Shown here in pieces: positions 36,329 to 43,253 of a stretch of DNA of 64,000 bases (position 1 is the stretch's first letter; each line of letters begins with the position of its first letter). Origin of the DNA: Roseicyclus sp. (GTDB taxonomy: Bacteria; Pseudomonadota; Alphaproteobacteria; Rhodobacterales; Rhodobacteraceae); the NCBI RefSeq assembly GCF_018402035.1, contig NZ_JAGYJN010000001.1:248001-312000 (forward strand). Direction: 5' to 3'. The position numbers were made by a program, and so were the translations under genes. Under the pieces are notes generated by a model. It was not told the DNA's origin and searched no databases. It saw nothing but the letters and a program-made list of their open reading frames with translations.

Positions 36329-36422
36329 CCCCGTTGGCCCTCTCCCAAAATGCTCACCCGTGCCCCACCGCGTTTAGGTGGGATCTGTGGCGCAATCGCA
36401 CAAGACTATGACTGAAACGCGA

Positions 36423-36448
36423 AGGGGCCGGCGAACGCGCCGGCCCCT
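36423..36448 (-). terminator. Hairpin downstream of rpmA
   Basis: AGGGGCCGGCG and CGCCGGCCCCT make an 11-bp stem with loop AACG, 30 bp past the rpmA stop on the minus strand. The following sequence is TTCGCGTTTC, so it is a weakly T-rich terminator. The remaining gap to the GNAT start at 36328 shows nothing else. Confidence 0.6.
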
Positions 36449-36477
36449 CGAAACTTTTCCCGTCTCGGGATGCGGCG

Positions 36478-36747
36478 CTACTCTGCGGCCTCGGCCACCG
36501 GCAGCACGGAGACAAAGGTGCGGCCCTTCAGCCCTTTGGCGAAAGAAACATGACCTTCGACGACCGCGAAGATCGTGTGATCCTTGCCAAGGCCAACACC
36601 AGCACCGGGGTGCCATTTGGTGCCGCGCTGACGCAGGATGATATTGCCCGGAATGACGGCCTCGCCACCGAACTTCTTCACGCCCAGACGCCGACCCGCG
36701 CTATCGCGACCGTTGCGGGAGCTACCACCAGCTTTTTTATGTGCCAT
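36478..36747 (-). CDS. rpmA: 50S ribosomal protein L27
   Basis: The 89-residue protein begins [20 protein letters not shown], the L27 N-terminus that reaches the peptidyl-transferase centre, and continues [40 protein letters not shown]. No N-terminal cleavable extension of the Firmicutes kind is present. It is 13 bp after rplU, giving the standard rplU-rpmA operon. The C-terminal PVAEAAE tail is short. Confidence 0.98.
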   Translation of the reverse strand: MAHKKAGGSSRNGRDSAGRRLGVKKFGGEAVIPGNIILRQRGTKWHPGAGVGLGKDHTIFAVVEGHVSFAKGLKGRTFVSVLPVAEAAE

Positions 36748-36760
36748 TTCGTCTCTCTCC

Positions 36761-37444
36761 TCAGCCTGCGATCAGCGCTTTGGCTTGATCGACCCAGCCT
36801 TCACGTTCGATCCGGCCTTTGAAGTTCAGCTTTTCGTCGAAAGCGGCGATATCATCATCACCCCAAGCGGCGATCTGCGCGAAGCTGGTCACACCAGCCT
36901 CATGCAGCTTCTTCTCAAGCGCAGGGCCAACGCCCGACAGCTTCTTGAGGTCATCGCCACCGGCGGCGGCGACTGCTGCCTTGGCGGCTTTCGGCGCTGC
37001 AGGCTTGGCTGCGGCTGCCACGGCCACCTTGGGCGCGGCACCCTTGTTCGAGGCAGGCGCCATCGCGGCTTTCTCAGCTGCCGAGAGCGAACCGGTGCCG
37101 ATTGCAGCTTTGACGCCGGTCTTGTCTGCGCCCGAGGCCAAGATCTCGGTCACGCGGATCAGCGTCAGCTTTTGACGATGGCCCTTGGTGCGCTGCGACG
37201 AGTGCTTGCGGCGGCGCTTGACGTAGTGAATGAGTTTTTCGCCCTTGATCTGGTCGATCACGGTGGCCTGAACGGCCGCGCCCGTGATCATCGGGCTGCC
37301 AACGCTGGGCGTATCGCCGCCGAGCATCAGAATATCGTTGAATTGGACGGTTTCACCCGCCTCTGCTGCCAGCCTTTCAACGCGCACGACGTCACCCGCC
37401 TGCACCTTGTATTGCTTGCCGCCTGTCTTGAGGACTGCGAACAT
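36761..37444 (-). CDS. rplU: 50S ribosomal protein L21 with C-terminal helix-hairpin-helix extension
   Basis: Residues 1-102 are canonical L21: [60 protein letters not shown]. The protein then continues to 227 residues, against about 103 for E. coli. The extension has an alanine/lysine-rich linker ([20 protein letters not shown]) and a helix-hairpin-helix unit [40 protein letters not shown]. This extended form is known from Rhodobacteraceae, where similar HhH units occur on other proteins. ATG at 37444 is set by the L21 start; upstream in-frame sequence is non-coding leader. Confidence 0.94.
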   Translation of the reverse strand: MFAVLKTGGKQYKVQAGDVVRVERLAAEAGETVQFNDILMLGGDTPSVGSPMITGAAVQATVIDQIKGEKLIHYVKRRRKHSSQRTKGHRQKLTLIRVTEILASGADKTGVKAAIGTGSLSAAEKAAMAPASNKGAAPKVAVAAAAKPAAPKAAKAAVAAAGGDDLKKLSGVGPALEKKLHEAGVTSFAQIAAWGDDDIAAFDEKLNFKGRIEREGWVDQAKALIAG

Positions 37445-37482
37445 CGCAATCGGTTCCTTCTTGTTTCCCGCGCCCTGTGGCC

Positions 37483-37543
37483 CCTGTCGTAACAGGTGTT
37501 TTTGGGGTTTCCCCGCCTCGGGCAGCGCGCCCCGCTTGGGGCG
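37483..37543 (-). promoter_or_regulatory. Structured leader of rplU
   Basis: Within 100 bases before the rplU ATG are hairpin CGCCCC-AAGC-GGGGCG (37543-37528) and hairpin CCTGT-TACG-ACAGG (37496-37483), with a further G/C-rich pairing between them. No T-run follows. Such a leader could allow L21 autoregulation; unproven. Confidence 0.35.
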
Positions 37544-37554
37544 TGTGTCATCAA

Positions 37555-37583
37555 AAATCCAAAACCGCCCTGTTGGGGGCGGT
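37555..37583 (-). terminator. Terminator of the DUF2059 gene
   Basis: Minus strand: ACCGCCC (37583-37577), 6-nt loop, GGGCGGT (37570-37564), then TTTGGATTTTT. It lies 63 bp after the DUF2059 stop and before the rplU leader. Confidence 0.65.
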
Positions 37584-37645
37584 GTCGGAGGCCTGCATTT
37601 GCCCCAAAGCGCGTGACGTGTCAAGCGGCCAAGGCCATTGGCGGC

Positions 37646-38539
37646 TTAGGTATCTTCACCTGCAATAAACCCCGCCGCGGCACGCCCCAGATCATGGCTA
37701 ATGGCGTTAAAGACCGTGTCGAAAGCGGCAAACAGGCTGGCGTTGATCGCTTGGCCCGCAGCCGAGCGCGAGAAATCGATATAGGCCTGAAGATCAGCAT
37801 CCGACAAATCCTCATAGGCAAGCGTCTGATAGGCCAAAAGCCATTGCACAGTATCGGCGCGGATCGCGGGCTCTTGGCCCCATACTTCGGCCAGCATCAT
37901 CTCTTCGGGGATGGGCGTAGCAAAGGCGCCACCATCCGACAGACCCCGGTAAAAGGCGAAATTGGCATTGAGCGCGCCCGAGACGTTCCGCTCGACCAGA
38001 TCATTGACGATGTTGAACGTGGTCAGCTGCGCGATGCGCGGATGGTTCTGCGCCGCGCGCTCATTGGCCAGATCGGTGGCGATCTGCTCAAGGGCCGGAT
38101 CAAGAAACGCTTGCCGCGCCGCGATCTCGCCTGCCGCGATGCGTGCGCCCAGATCGCTTTCGAAAAATCCGCGCAAGGCTGCGATATCTGCGTCTGACAA
38201 GCGCTCCAAGGGCAGCGCCGCCTCGAAAGCGGCGGTCATCTTGTCAGTGGCGTAAATGCTTGCCGCGACGGCCATCCATGCCGCCCCGCCCTGCCCCGGG
38301 AACATATCGGCCGCGATATCGGGCGCAGACTCGCGCCCCTCGGCGGCCATGATCGCCAGAATATCATATAGGCCCATCGCTGCGAGCAATGCGCGCAATT
38401 CCGCCGCGCGTGGCCCCAGCGGATCATCGGGTGCGATCACCTGCGCCTGCATCGCGGGCGGCGCGCTTTGGGCAAAGCCCGCATGGCCCGACAGCGACAA
38501 GGTCGCGATGGCAAAAGCAATCAAAGGTCGACGCAGCAT
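37646..38539 (-). CDS. DUF2059 periplasmic protein
   Basis: A 297-residue exported protein. The signal peptide, MLRRPLIAFAIATLSLSGHA followed by GFAQS, ends near residue 24. The rest is helical with the DUF2059 pattern in two places: LSDADIAALRGFFESDLGAR near residue 115 and YEDLSDADLQAYIDFSRSAA near residue 245, where 'L.d...fYes..Gk' helices end in a glycine. Function is unknown. It is monocistronic with its own terminator. ATG at 38539 is chosen because it begins the signal peptide. Confidence 0.82.
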   Translation of the reverse strand: MLRRPLIAFAIATLSLSGHAGFAQSAPPAMQAQVIAPDDPLGPRAAELRALLAAMGLYDILAIMAAEGRESAPDIAADMFPGQGGAAWMAVAASIYATDKMTAAFEAALPLERLSDADIAALRGFFESDLGARIAAGEIAARQAFLDPALEQIATDLANERAAQNHPRIAQLTTFNIVNDLVERNVSGALNANFAFYRGLSDGGAFATPIPEEMMLAEVWGQEPAIRADTVQWLLAYQTLAYEDLSDADLQAYIDFSRSAAGQAINASLFAAFDTVFNAISHDLGRAAAGFIAGEDT

Positions 38540-38731
38540 CGCAAATCTCCGGCTTGGGGGCGCTGTCCTTTTAGATGTGCGCATCATGACAGAATTTCCA
38601 CTACCATCGCGATGATTTGCCCATGGCTTTGCATATTCGCGCCCGACGGTAGCAGGGATACGCCCATTGCCCCCTTGCGCACCCTCGCTATGCCAGCTAA
38701 ATGCCCGCCCACTGACCCTGACCCAAAGCGC

Positions 38732-38821
38732 GGAGAGGTGCCGGAGTGGTCGAACGGGGCGGTCTCGAAAACCGTTGTGGGGGTGACTCCACCCAGGGTT
38801 CGAATCCCTGTCTCTCCGCCA
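38732..38821 (+). tRNA. tRNA-Ser (CGA anticodon)
   Basis: A 90-nt tRNA with acceptor GGAGAGG pairing with the 3' TCTCTCC (final G-U), D-arm GCCGGAGTGGTCGAACGGGGC, anticodon stem GCGGT / ACCGT with loop CTCGAAA giving anticodon CGA (reads UCG), a long variable arm GTGGGGGTGACTCCACCC region typical of class II tRNAs, T-arm AGGGTTCGAATCCCT, discriminator G and encoded CCA. A short hairpin with TTTT follows at 38845-38861. Confidence 0.97.
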
Positions 38822-39092
38822 CTTTACTTATGTCATTGCGTTGACGCCGAAAGGCGCTTTTGATCATTACATTGGCACTTTCGCGCGGTGGTCATTGCTT
38901 TTGATCAATGTTGGGGCCTTCAGCCTGCCCTATGCGTGGTTAAGGTTTGTTTTTGAAAGCCCGTACCAGTGCATGACCCCTTTGGGATCGCATGCGTGAT
39001 AAGATGCGCTTTCGCGCACCAAGCGCCCTTTTGGGTGAAATCAGCGGCGAAGGATAAGTTTAAGCATTCAACCAAATCAGCAAGAACACAGC

Positions 39093-40538
39093 ATGCTCGT
39101 TTTGATCCTCGATCCAGCGATGACAGTGGCTTTCGTATCTGCGGATGCGGCGCTAGATTTCGCCCCTGCGCAAAACGCGATCACAAAGCCCATCGCGGAC
39201 TGCGCGGGTTTGCTTGATGCCGATCCTGCGCTTTTAGACGATTGCCGCATGGTCTTGGCCACGAAAGAGCCCAAAGCGCTTCGCCTGCGGTCGGCCAATG
39301 GTGCAGGGATCTTGCGCAAGATCGCCCTGCGCGAGACTGCGCATCAGCCACCAGAGCTGATCATCACTTATGAATACGCAGCCGATCTTCACAACGCCGC
39401 AGCGCAAAGCATCGGGGCCGGTGGCAACGACCTCGCGCAAGAGCTGCGCCGCCGCGATGCGGCGATCACCGCGACGGGCGATGGGCTTTGCATCACCGAT
39501 GACCGGGGCGTGATCATTGATGTCAATCCGGCGCTCACACGCATGTTGGGCCATGATCGGCCGAGCGATTTGATTGGCGTATCATGGTGTGCAGTTTTCG
39601 CCGATGCCTCGCTCAGCGCATTGCGCGCCATTGATCTTGATGCGCTGCATGATGCAGAAACATGGCACGGTCCCGCCCTGATGCGCTGCAAAAAGGGCCG
39701 CGATCTTGAGGTTGAACTCAGCCTGACCAAGATACAAGACAATGCCGTGATCTGGATCTGCCGCGATGTCACCGCGCGCAACGAGACACAGCGCCAGCTG
39801 CTTGCAGCACACGCAAATATCCAACGCGCCCAACGCCAAGAAATCGTCAACCTGATCGCGGCGGGATTCACCCATGATCTGACCAATCTGGTGGCCTTGA
39901 TCTCGCATCTCTCTGACCCGGCGCTGCGCGGCCATTTCGCGCAAAACAAAGATGTCTTGGAAGAAATCCATTGCGCCGCGCGGCAAATGGTGGCGCTGCT
40001 TGAGCCGATAAAGCAGCTAGGCCGCCGCCAGTCGGCGCGCATGCGCCTTGATCTTGGGGCATTACTGGCCGAAGCGGCGGGGATCTTGCGCATTTCCGCA
40101 CCGCGCGGCTTACAGATCACCACCAAGATTGCCGACGAACCCCTCGTTGTCGATGGCGACCGGATGCAGCTGATGCAAGTGCTGCTCAATCTTGGGCTGA
40201 ACGCGCGCGAGGCGCTGGATGAGGGCGCGCAGACCATCACCCTATCGCTTAAACGCGCCACCGCCCTGCCAAGAGGTGTGAAGCTGGAAACAGGTGTTAT
40301 CCCCCCTGCCCCCTTTGCGCTTTTCGCAATCACCGATACCGGGCCGGGGATGAGTGCCGCCACGCGGGCCAAGATCTGGGAGCCATATTTTACCACCAAA
40401 ACCCTCAGCGGATCCGGTCTTGGCCTCTTTGTTGTGGCCGATATCGTGCGGGGCGTGGGTGGCGGCATCGCGCTGACAACAGCGCCGGGAAAAGGCACGA
40501 CCTTTTATATTGCATGGCCACTGGACCAAGGGGCTTGA
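39093..40538 (+). CDS. PAS-domain sensor histidine kinase (orphan, soluble)
   Basis: A 481-residue kinase without membrane helices. Residues ~1-100 are an unassigned N-terminal region; ~118-230 are a PAS domain beginning AITATGDGLCITDDRGVIID with VNPALTRMLGHD and a PAC tail ending ICRDVTARNET. A HisKA-like helix follows with the likely phospho-acceptor histidine in IAAGFTHDLTNLVALISHLS, where D replaces the usual E. The HATPase domain has N box LLNLGLNAREALDEG, G1 TDTGPGMSAATRAKIWEPYF and G2 SGSGLGLFVVADIVRG. No response regulator adjoins it. Its input and partner are unknown. Confidence 0.88.
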   Translation: MLVLILDPAMTVAFVSADAALDFAPAQNAITKPIADCAGLLDADPALLDDCRMVLATKEPKALRLRSANGAGILRKIALRETAHQPPELIITYEYAADLHNAAAQSIGAGGNDLAQELRRRDAAITATGDGLCITDDRGVIIDVNPALTRMLGHDRPSDLIGVSWCAVFADASLSALRAIDLDALHDAETWHGPALMRCKKGRDLEVELSLTKIQDNAVIWICRDVTARNETQRQLLAAHANIQRAQRQEIVNLIAAGFTHDLTNLVALISHLSDPALRGHFAQNKDVLEEIHCAARQMVALLEPIKQLGRRQSARMRLDLGALLAEAAGILRISAPRGLQITTKIADEPLVVDGDRMQLMQVLLNLGLNAREALDEGAQTITLSLKRATALPRGVKLETGVIPPAPFALFAITDTGPGMSAATRAKIWEPYFTTKTLSGSGLGLFVVADIVRGVGGGIALTTAPGKGTTFYIAWPLDQGA

Positions 40539-40614
40539 GCAGACCGCCCTTGGCTGTCACTCTTTCGACGGGCGCGATTGCGCTTTTGGCATGGCTTGCA
40601 AGGAATACCCCGTG

Positions 40615-42000
40615 ATGCTTGAGAATGCGGCCCGCGATACGGCGGTCAATCTGGCCCGTGAGCTTGCCGGCGACGATGGGTTTCGTGCGGCCTTGGCCGA
40701 TCTCATCGCCTTTCCGACCGATGCCAGCAACCCAGATGCGCCGCTACAAGACTATCTTTCGCATGTTGCCCAAGGCTTTGCTGCGATGGGCTTCACGACC
40801 GAGGGTTTTCGCGCCGATGGCCACCCCTTCTTGCTCATCAGCCGGATCGAAGGCGATGATCGCCCAACCATTCTCGGCTATGCCCATGGCGACACGGTCC
40901 CCGGCATGGCCGGGCGCTGGGCCGAGGGGCGCGATCCTTGGGTCTTGAGCGTCGATGCCACCGCCGGGCGGTGGTATGGGCGCGGCATTGCCGACAACAA
41001 GGGCCAGATGCTCGTCAATATGACCGCGATGCAGGCCGTGATCGCCGCGCGCGGGTCACTAGGCTTTAACGCCCATATCTTGATCGAGATGGGCGAAGAG
41101 ATCGGCTCACCTGGGCTGCGCAAGCTCTGCGAAAAGCTGAAATCCCGCCTCAAGGCCGATCTGCTGATTGCCTCGGATGGGCCGCGCATCGATGCGATGA
41201 CACCCACGCTGTTCTTGGGCGCGCGGGGCGGTGCCAGCTTTCGGCTGACGCTGCGCCGTCGCACGGGCGGGCGTCATTCGGGCAATTTCGGCGGTGCGTT
41301 GAAAAATCCCGCGCTTGAACTGGCCCATGCGCTGGCCAGCATCACCGATGTACAAGGCGCGCTGCAGGTGAAAGGCTGGCTGCCCGAAACTATCCCCGAC
41401 GCCGCCCGCAACGCCTTGGCCGGGTTGACACCAGCGGGTGGCGAGGTCGATGCCGATTGGGGGGCCGTTGGCCTCACACCGGCCGAGCGGATCCATTCTT
41501 GGAACAGCGCCGAGATCTTGGCCTTTTCGGCAGGCGATATTGCCCATCCGGTCAATGCCATCCCCGATATGGCCGAAGCGTTGGTGCAACTGCGCTATGT
41601 GCCGGGAATTGACGATGACGATCTGGGGGCCGCATTGCGCGCCCATCTCGACGCGCATGGGCATGGCGATGTCATCATGACAGAACTTGGCCCCCGGTTT
41701 CGCGCCTCGGCCACGCCGGTCGATCACCCTTCGGTCGGTTTTGCCGCCGCATCGCTTGCGCGCACCCATGGCGCGCCGCCCGTGGTGCTGCCCTCGCTTG
41801 GCGGATCGCTGCCCAATGATATCTTTACCGAAGTGCTAGGCATCCCCACGATCTGGGTGCCCCATTCCTATCCGGGCTGTTCGCAACACGCCCCCGATGA
41901 GCATTTGCCCTCGGCCCTTTTTCCGCAGGCGACGGGGCTGATGGCCGGGCTTTACTGGGATCTTGGGACAGCCTCGACATCGGCATTGGGCCTCGGCTGA
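40615..42000 (+). CDS. M20-family metallopeptidase/dipeptidase
   Basis: A 461-residue peptidase of the M20 (ArgE/DapE/CPG2) clan. Metal-binding motifs are present: the first histidine in LGYAHGDTVPGM, the bridging aspartate in GRGIADNKGQMLVNMTAMQA, the catalytic/metal glutamates in LIEMGEEIGSPGLRK, and the later SLGGSLPNDIFTEVLGIPTI. The last histidine lies in WVPHSYPGCSQHAPDEHLP. A lid domain sits between. ATG at 40615 is chosen by family length; MACKEYPV at 40591 is possible. Substrate is uncertain. Its 3' end overlaps the convergent holin gene by 49 bases. Confidence 0.88.
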   Translation: MLENAARDTAVNLARELAGDDGFRAALADLIAFPTDASNPDAPLQDYLSHVAQGFAAMGFTTEGFRADGHPFLLISRIEGDDRPTILGYAHGDTVPGMAGRWAEGRDPWVLSVDATAGRWYGRGIADNKGQMLVNMTAMQAVIAARGSLGFNAHILIEMGEEIGSPGLRKLCEKLKSRLKADLLIASDGPRIDAMTPTLFLGARGGASFRLTLRRRTGGRHSGNFGGALKNPALELAHALASITDVQGALQVKGWLPETIPDAARNALAGLTPAGGEVDADWGAVGLTPAERIHSWNSAEILAFSAGDIAHPVNAIPDMAEALVQLRYVPGIDDDDLGAALRAHLDAHGHGDVIMTELGPRFRASATPVDHPSVGFAAASLARTHGAPPVVLPSLGGSLPNDIFTEVLGIPTIWVPHSYPGCSQHAPDEHLPSALFPQATGLMAGLYWDLGTASTSALGLG

Positions 42001-42509
42001 TCTACACCTGCCCGCCAAGCTGAAAGCGCCGGGTTGGCGGCGATCGGGTCGCGTGGGGGCGGCACATCTGCCCTGCCCCTTGTGATGATGCGCCCGGCAC
42101 GGCGCGCCAGATTTGGTGCGCGCATATAATGTAACTCACGCGCCCCGAAATAAAAGCTGACAACCGCCCCAAGTAGCCACCACAGCGGCTCAGGCACCAA
42201 GGACAGCCCCACCATTCGCGCCCCGAACCCCACAGGGTCGACCATCGCAAAGATGAACAGCCCCAAGGTGCCAAGCGCCAGCATCGGGCGCGGCAAGCGG
42301 TTCAACCCGTTGATGGCCGCGTCAAACCAAGTGCGGCCCGCATATTGGAACTCGGCCGTGGCGGTCTCCAACGTGGCGCGATGGATCGCGGCATCCAACT
42401 CGATGGCGCGTGTCGCGTTGGGCACAAAGACCTCCGATACACCTTCGGCCGCAGCGCCAAGCGCCTCGGCCGCGCGTGCGACCCCCATAGCCCGCCCGAT
42501 CAACCCCAT
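41952..42509 (-). CDS. GTA-type 3TM holin
   Basis: A 185-residue membrane protein of the 'holin of 3TMs, for gene-transfer release' family (PF11351 type). The N-terminal half is helical (RAAEALGAAAEGVSEVFVPN, ELDAAIHRATLETATAEFQY), followed by AGRTWFDAAINGLNRLPRPM and membrane segments MLALGTLGLFIFAMV and PLWWLLGAVVSFYFGARELH. These holins, with the adjacent endolysin, release gene transfer agents in R. capsulatus, where the pair lies apart from the main GTA cluster. The start overlaps the endolysin by 10 bases. It could also be a phage remnant holin. Confidence 0.85.
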   Translation of the reverse strand: MGLIGRAMGVARAAEALGAAAEGVSEVFVPNATRAIELDAAIHRATLETATAEFQYAGRTWFDAAINGLNRLPRPMLALGTLGLFIFAMVDPVGFGARMVGLSLVPEPLWWLLGAVVSFYFGARELHYMRAPNLARRAGRIITRGRADVPPPRDPIAANPALSAWRAGVDQPRPNADVEAVPRSQ

Positions 42510-43111
42510 GACGCTACCCTTTCGCGATGTGCCGCTTCGCTCAAATGCCAACGCGGCGAGATGAATTCTTCGGCCCGCGTGATCCAGCCGCCTTTGCCAC
42601 CATCGCGGCGACGCGCGAACTTGCGGCTGGCGGGGCGGCGGTCGGCCAAGCGGTAGTAGTAGTTGCGCCGCGCGATCCCGTAAGCATCGACCAGATGATC
42701 CGGGGCTTGCGCCATCGCATCATGGGCCGCGCGCGCCGTCAGCGGCCCGATCCTGCCATCGACCGCCACATCATGGCCCATCTCGCGCAAAAGCCGCTGC
42801 AAGATCCGAACGGCATTGGAACCGGCATTCACATACATGTCGAAAATGCTGGGCTGAAAGGCCGGTGGCAGCCGCCCGATCCCGGGACGCGCAAAATAAT
42901 GCTCGATAAAAATCGCGACCGCTTGCGCGCGCGTGATCAGCTTCACATCGCTGGCATCGACATCACCGTCACCGTCCAAATCCAGCCCCAAGGCGCGCAT
43001 TGTGTGGATGGTTACGCCGAAATTCGTAGGCCCACCCGGATCATCGGGATCGTCCACAAAACCCCCTTCGCGGGTCACGATATCTTCTGCAATGGCTCGA
43101 ACCGACAGCAT
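42500..43111 (-). CDS. Glycoside hydrolase 108-type endolysin of a gene transfer agent
   Basis: A 203-residue cell-wall lytic enzyme. The N-terminal GH108 (Zliz-type) domain has the catalytic glutamate in AEDIVTREGGFVDDPDDPGG followed by PTNFGVTIHTMRAL, and the repeated RPGIGRLPPAFQPSIFDMYV and NAGSNAVRILQRLLREMG stretch. A predicted peptidoglycan-binding 3 region follows (VDGRIGPLTARAAHDAMAQA). No signal peptide is visible, so it needs the holin to reach peptidoglycan. ATG at 43111 is chosen by the family start; 43165 is an in-frame alternative. Together with the holin it forms a GTA-release cassette. Confidence 0.88.
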   Translation of the reverse strand: MLSVRAIAEDIVTREGGFVDDPDDPGGPTNFGVTIHTMRALGLDLDGDGDVDASDVKLITRAQAVAIFIEHYFARPGIGRLPPAFQPSIFDMYVNAGSNAVRILQRLLREMGHDVAVDGRIGPLTARAAHDAMAQAPDHLVDAYGIARRNYYYRLADRRPASRKFARRRDGGKGGWITRAEEFISPRWHLSEAAHRERVASWG

Positions 43112-43164
43112 GGGTTCGCCCCTCCATGCTCGGTTGATCACATAGGCAGCCTCGCAGAACGCCA

Positions 43165-43179
43165 TGAAGATTGCGTTAA
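43165..43179. promoter_or_regulatory. Near-consensus CtrA box upstream of the endolysin
   Basis: Minus-strand TTAA, seven bases (CGCAATC), TTCA: one mismatch to TTAA-N7-TTAA. It lies 54-68 bp before the endolysin start. GTA release genes are CtrA-dependent in R. capsulatus; binding here is inferred. Confidence 0.35.
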
Positions 43180-43186
43180 CGCGACA

Positions 43187-43253
43187 GGCTTCTTCGTTTC
43201 AAAAATATCCCGGGGGAACGGCCAAAGGCCGTGGGGGCAGCGCACCCCCTATT
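43187..43253 (-). repeat. Dispersed 3'-end element, copy C
   Basis: Plus strand: GGCTTCTTCGTTTCAAAAAT then ATCCCGGGGG, hairpin ACGGCC-AAA-GGCCGT, then the GGGGGC / GCACCCCC imperfect hairpin. On the minus strand it begins within the stop codon of the indolepyruvate oxidoreductase and ends in the tail GGGATATTTTTGAAACGAAG. Confidence 0.8.

Noticed and set aside
38468-38863. Plus-strand open frame running through the tRNA-Ser gene
   Set aside because: The tRNA is complete with all arms and CCA; the frame is chance read-through of a structural RNA.
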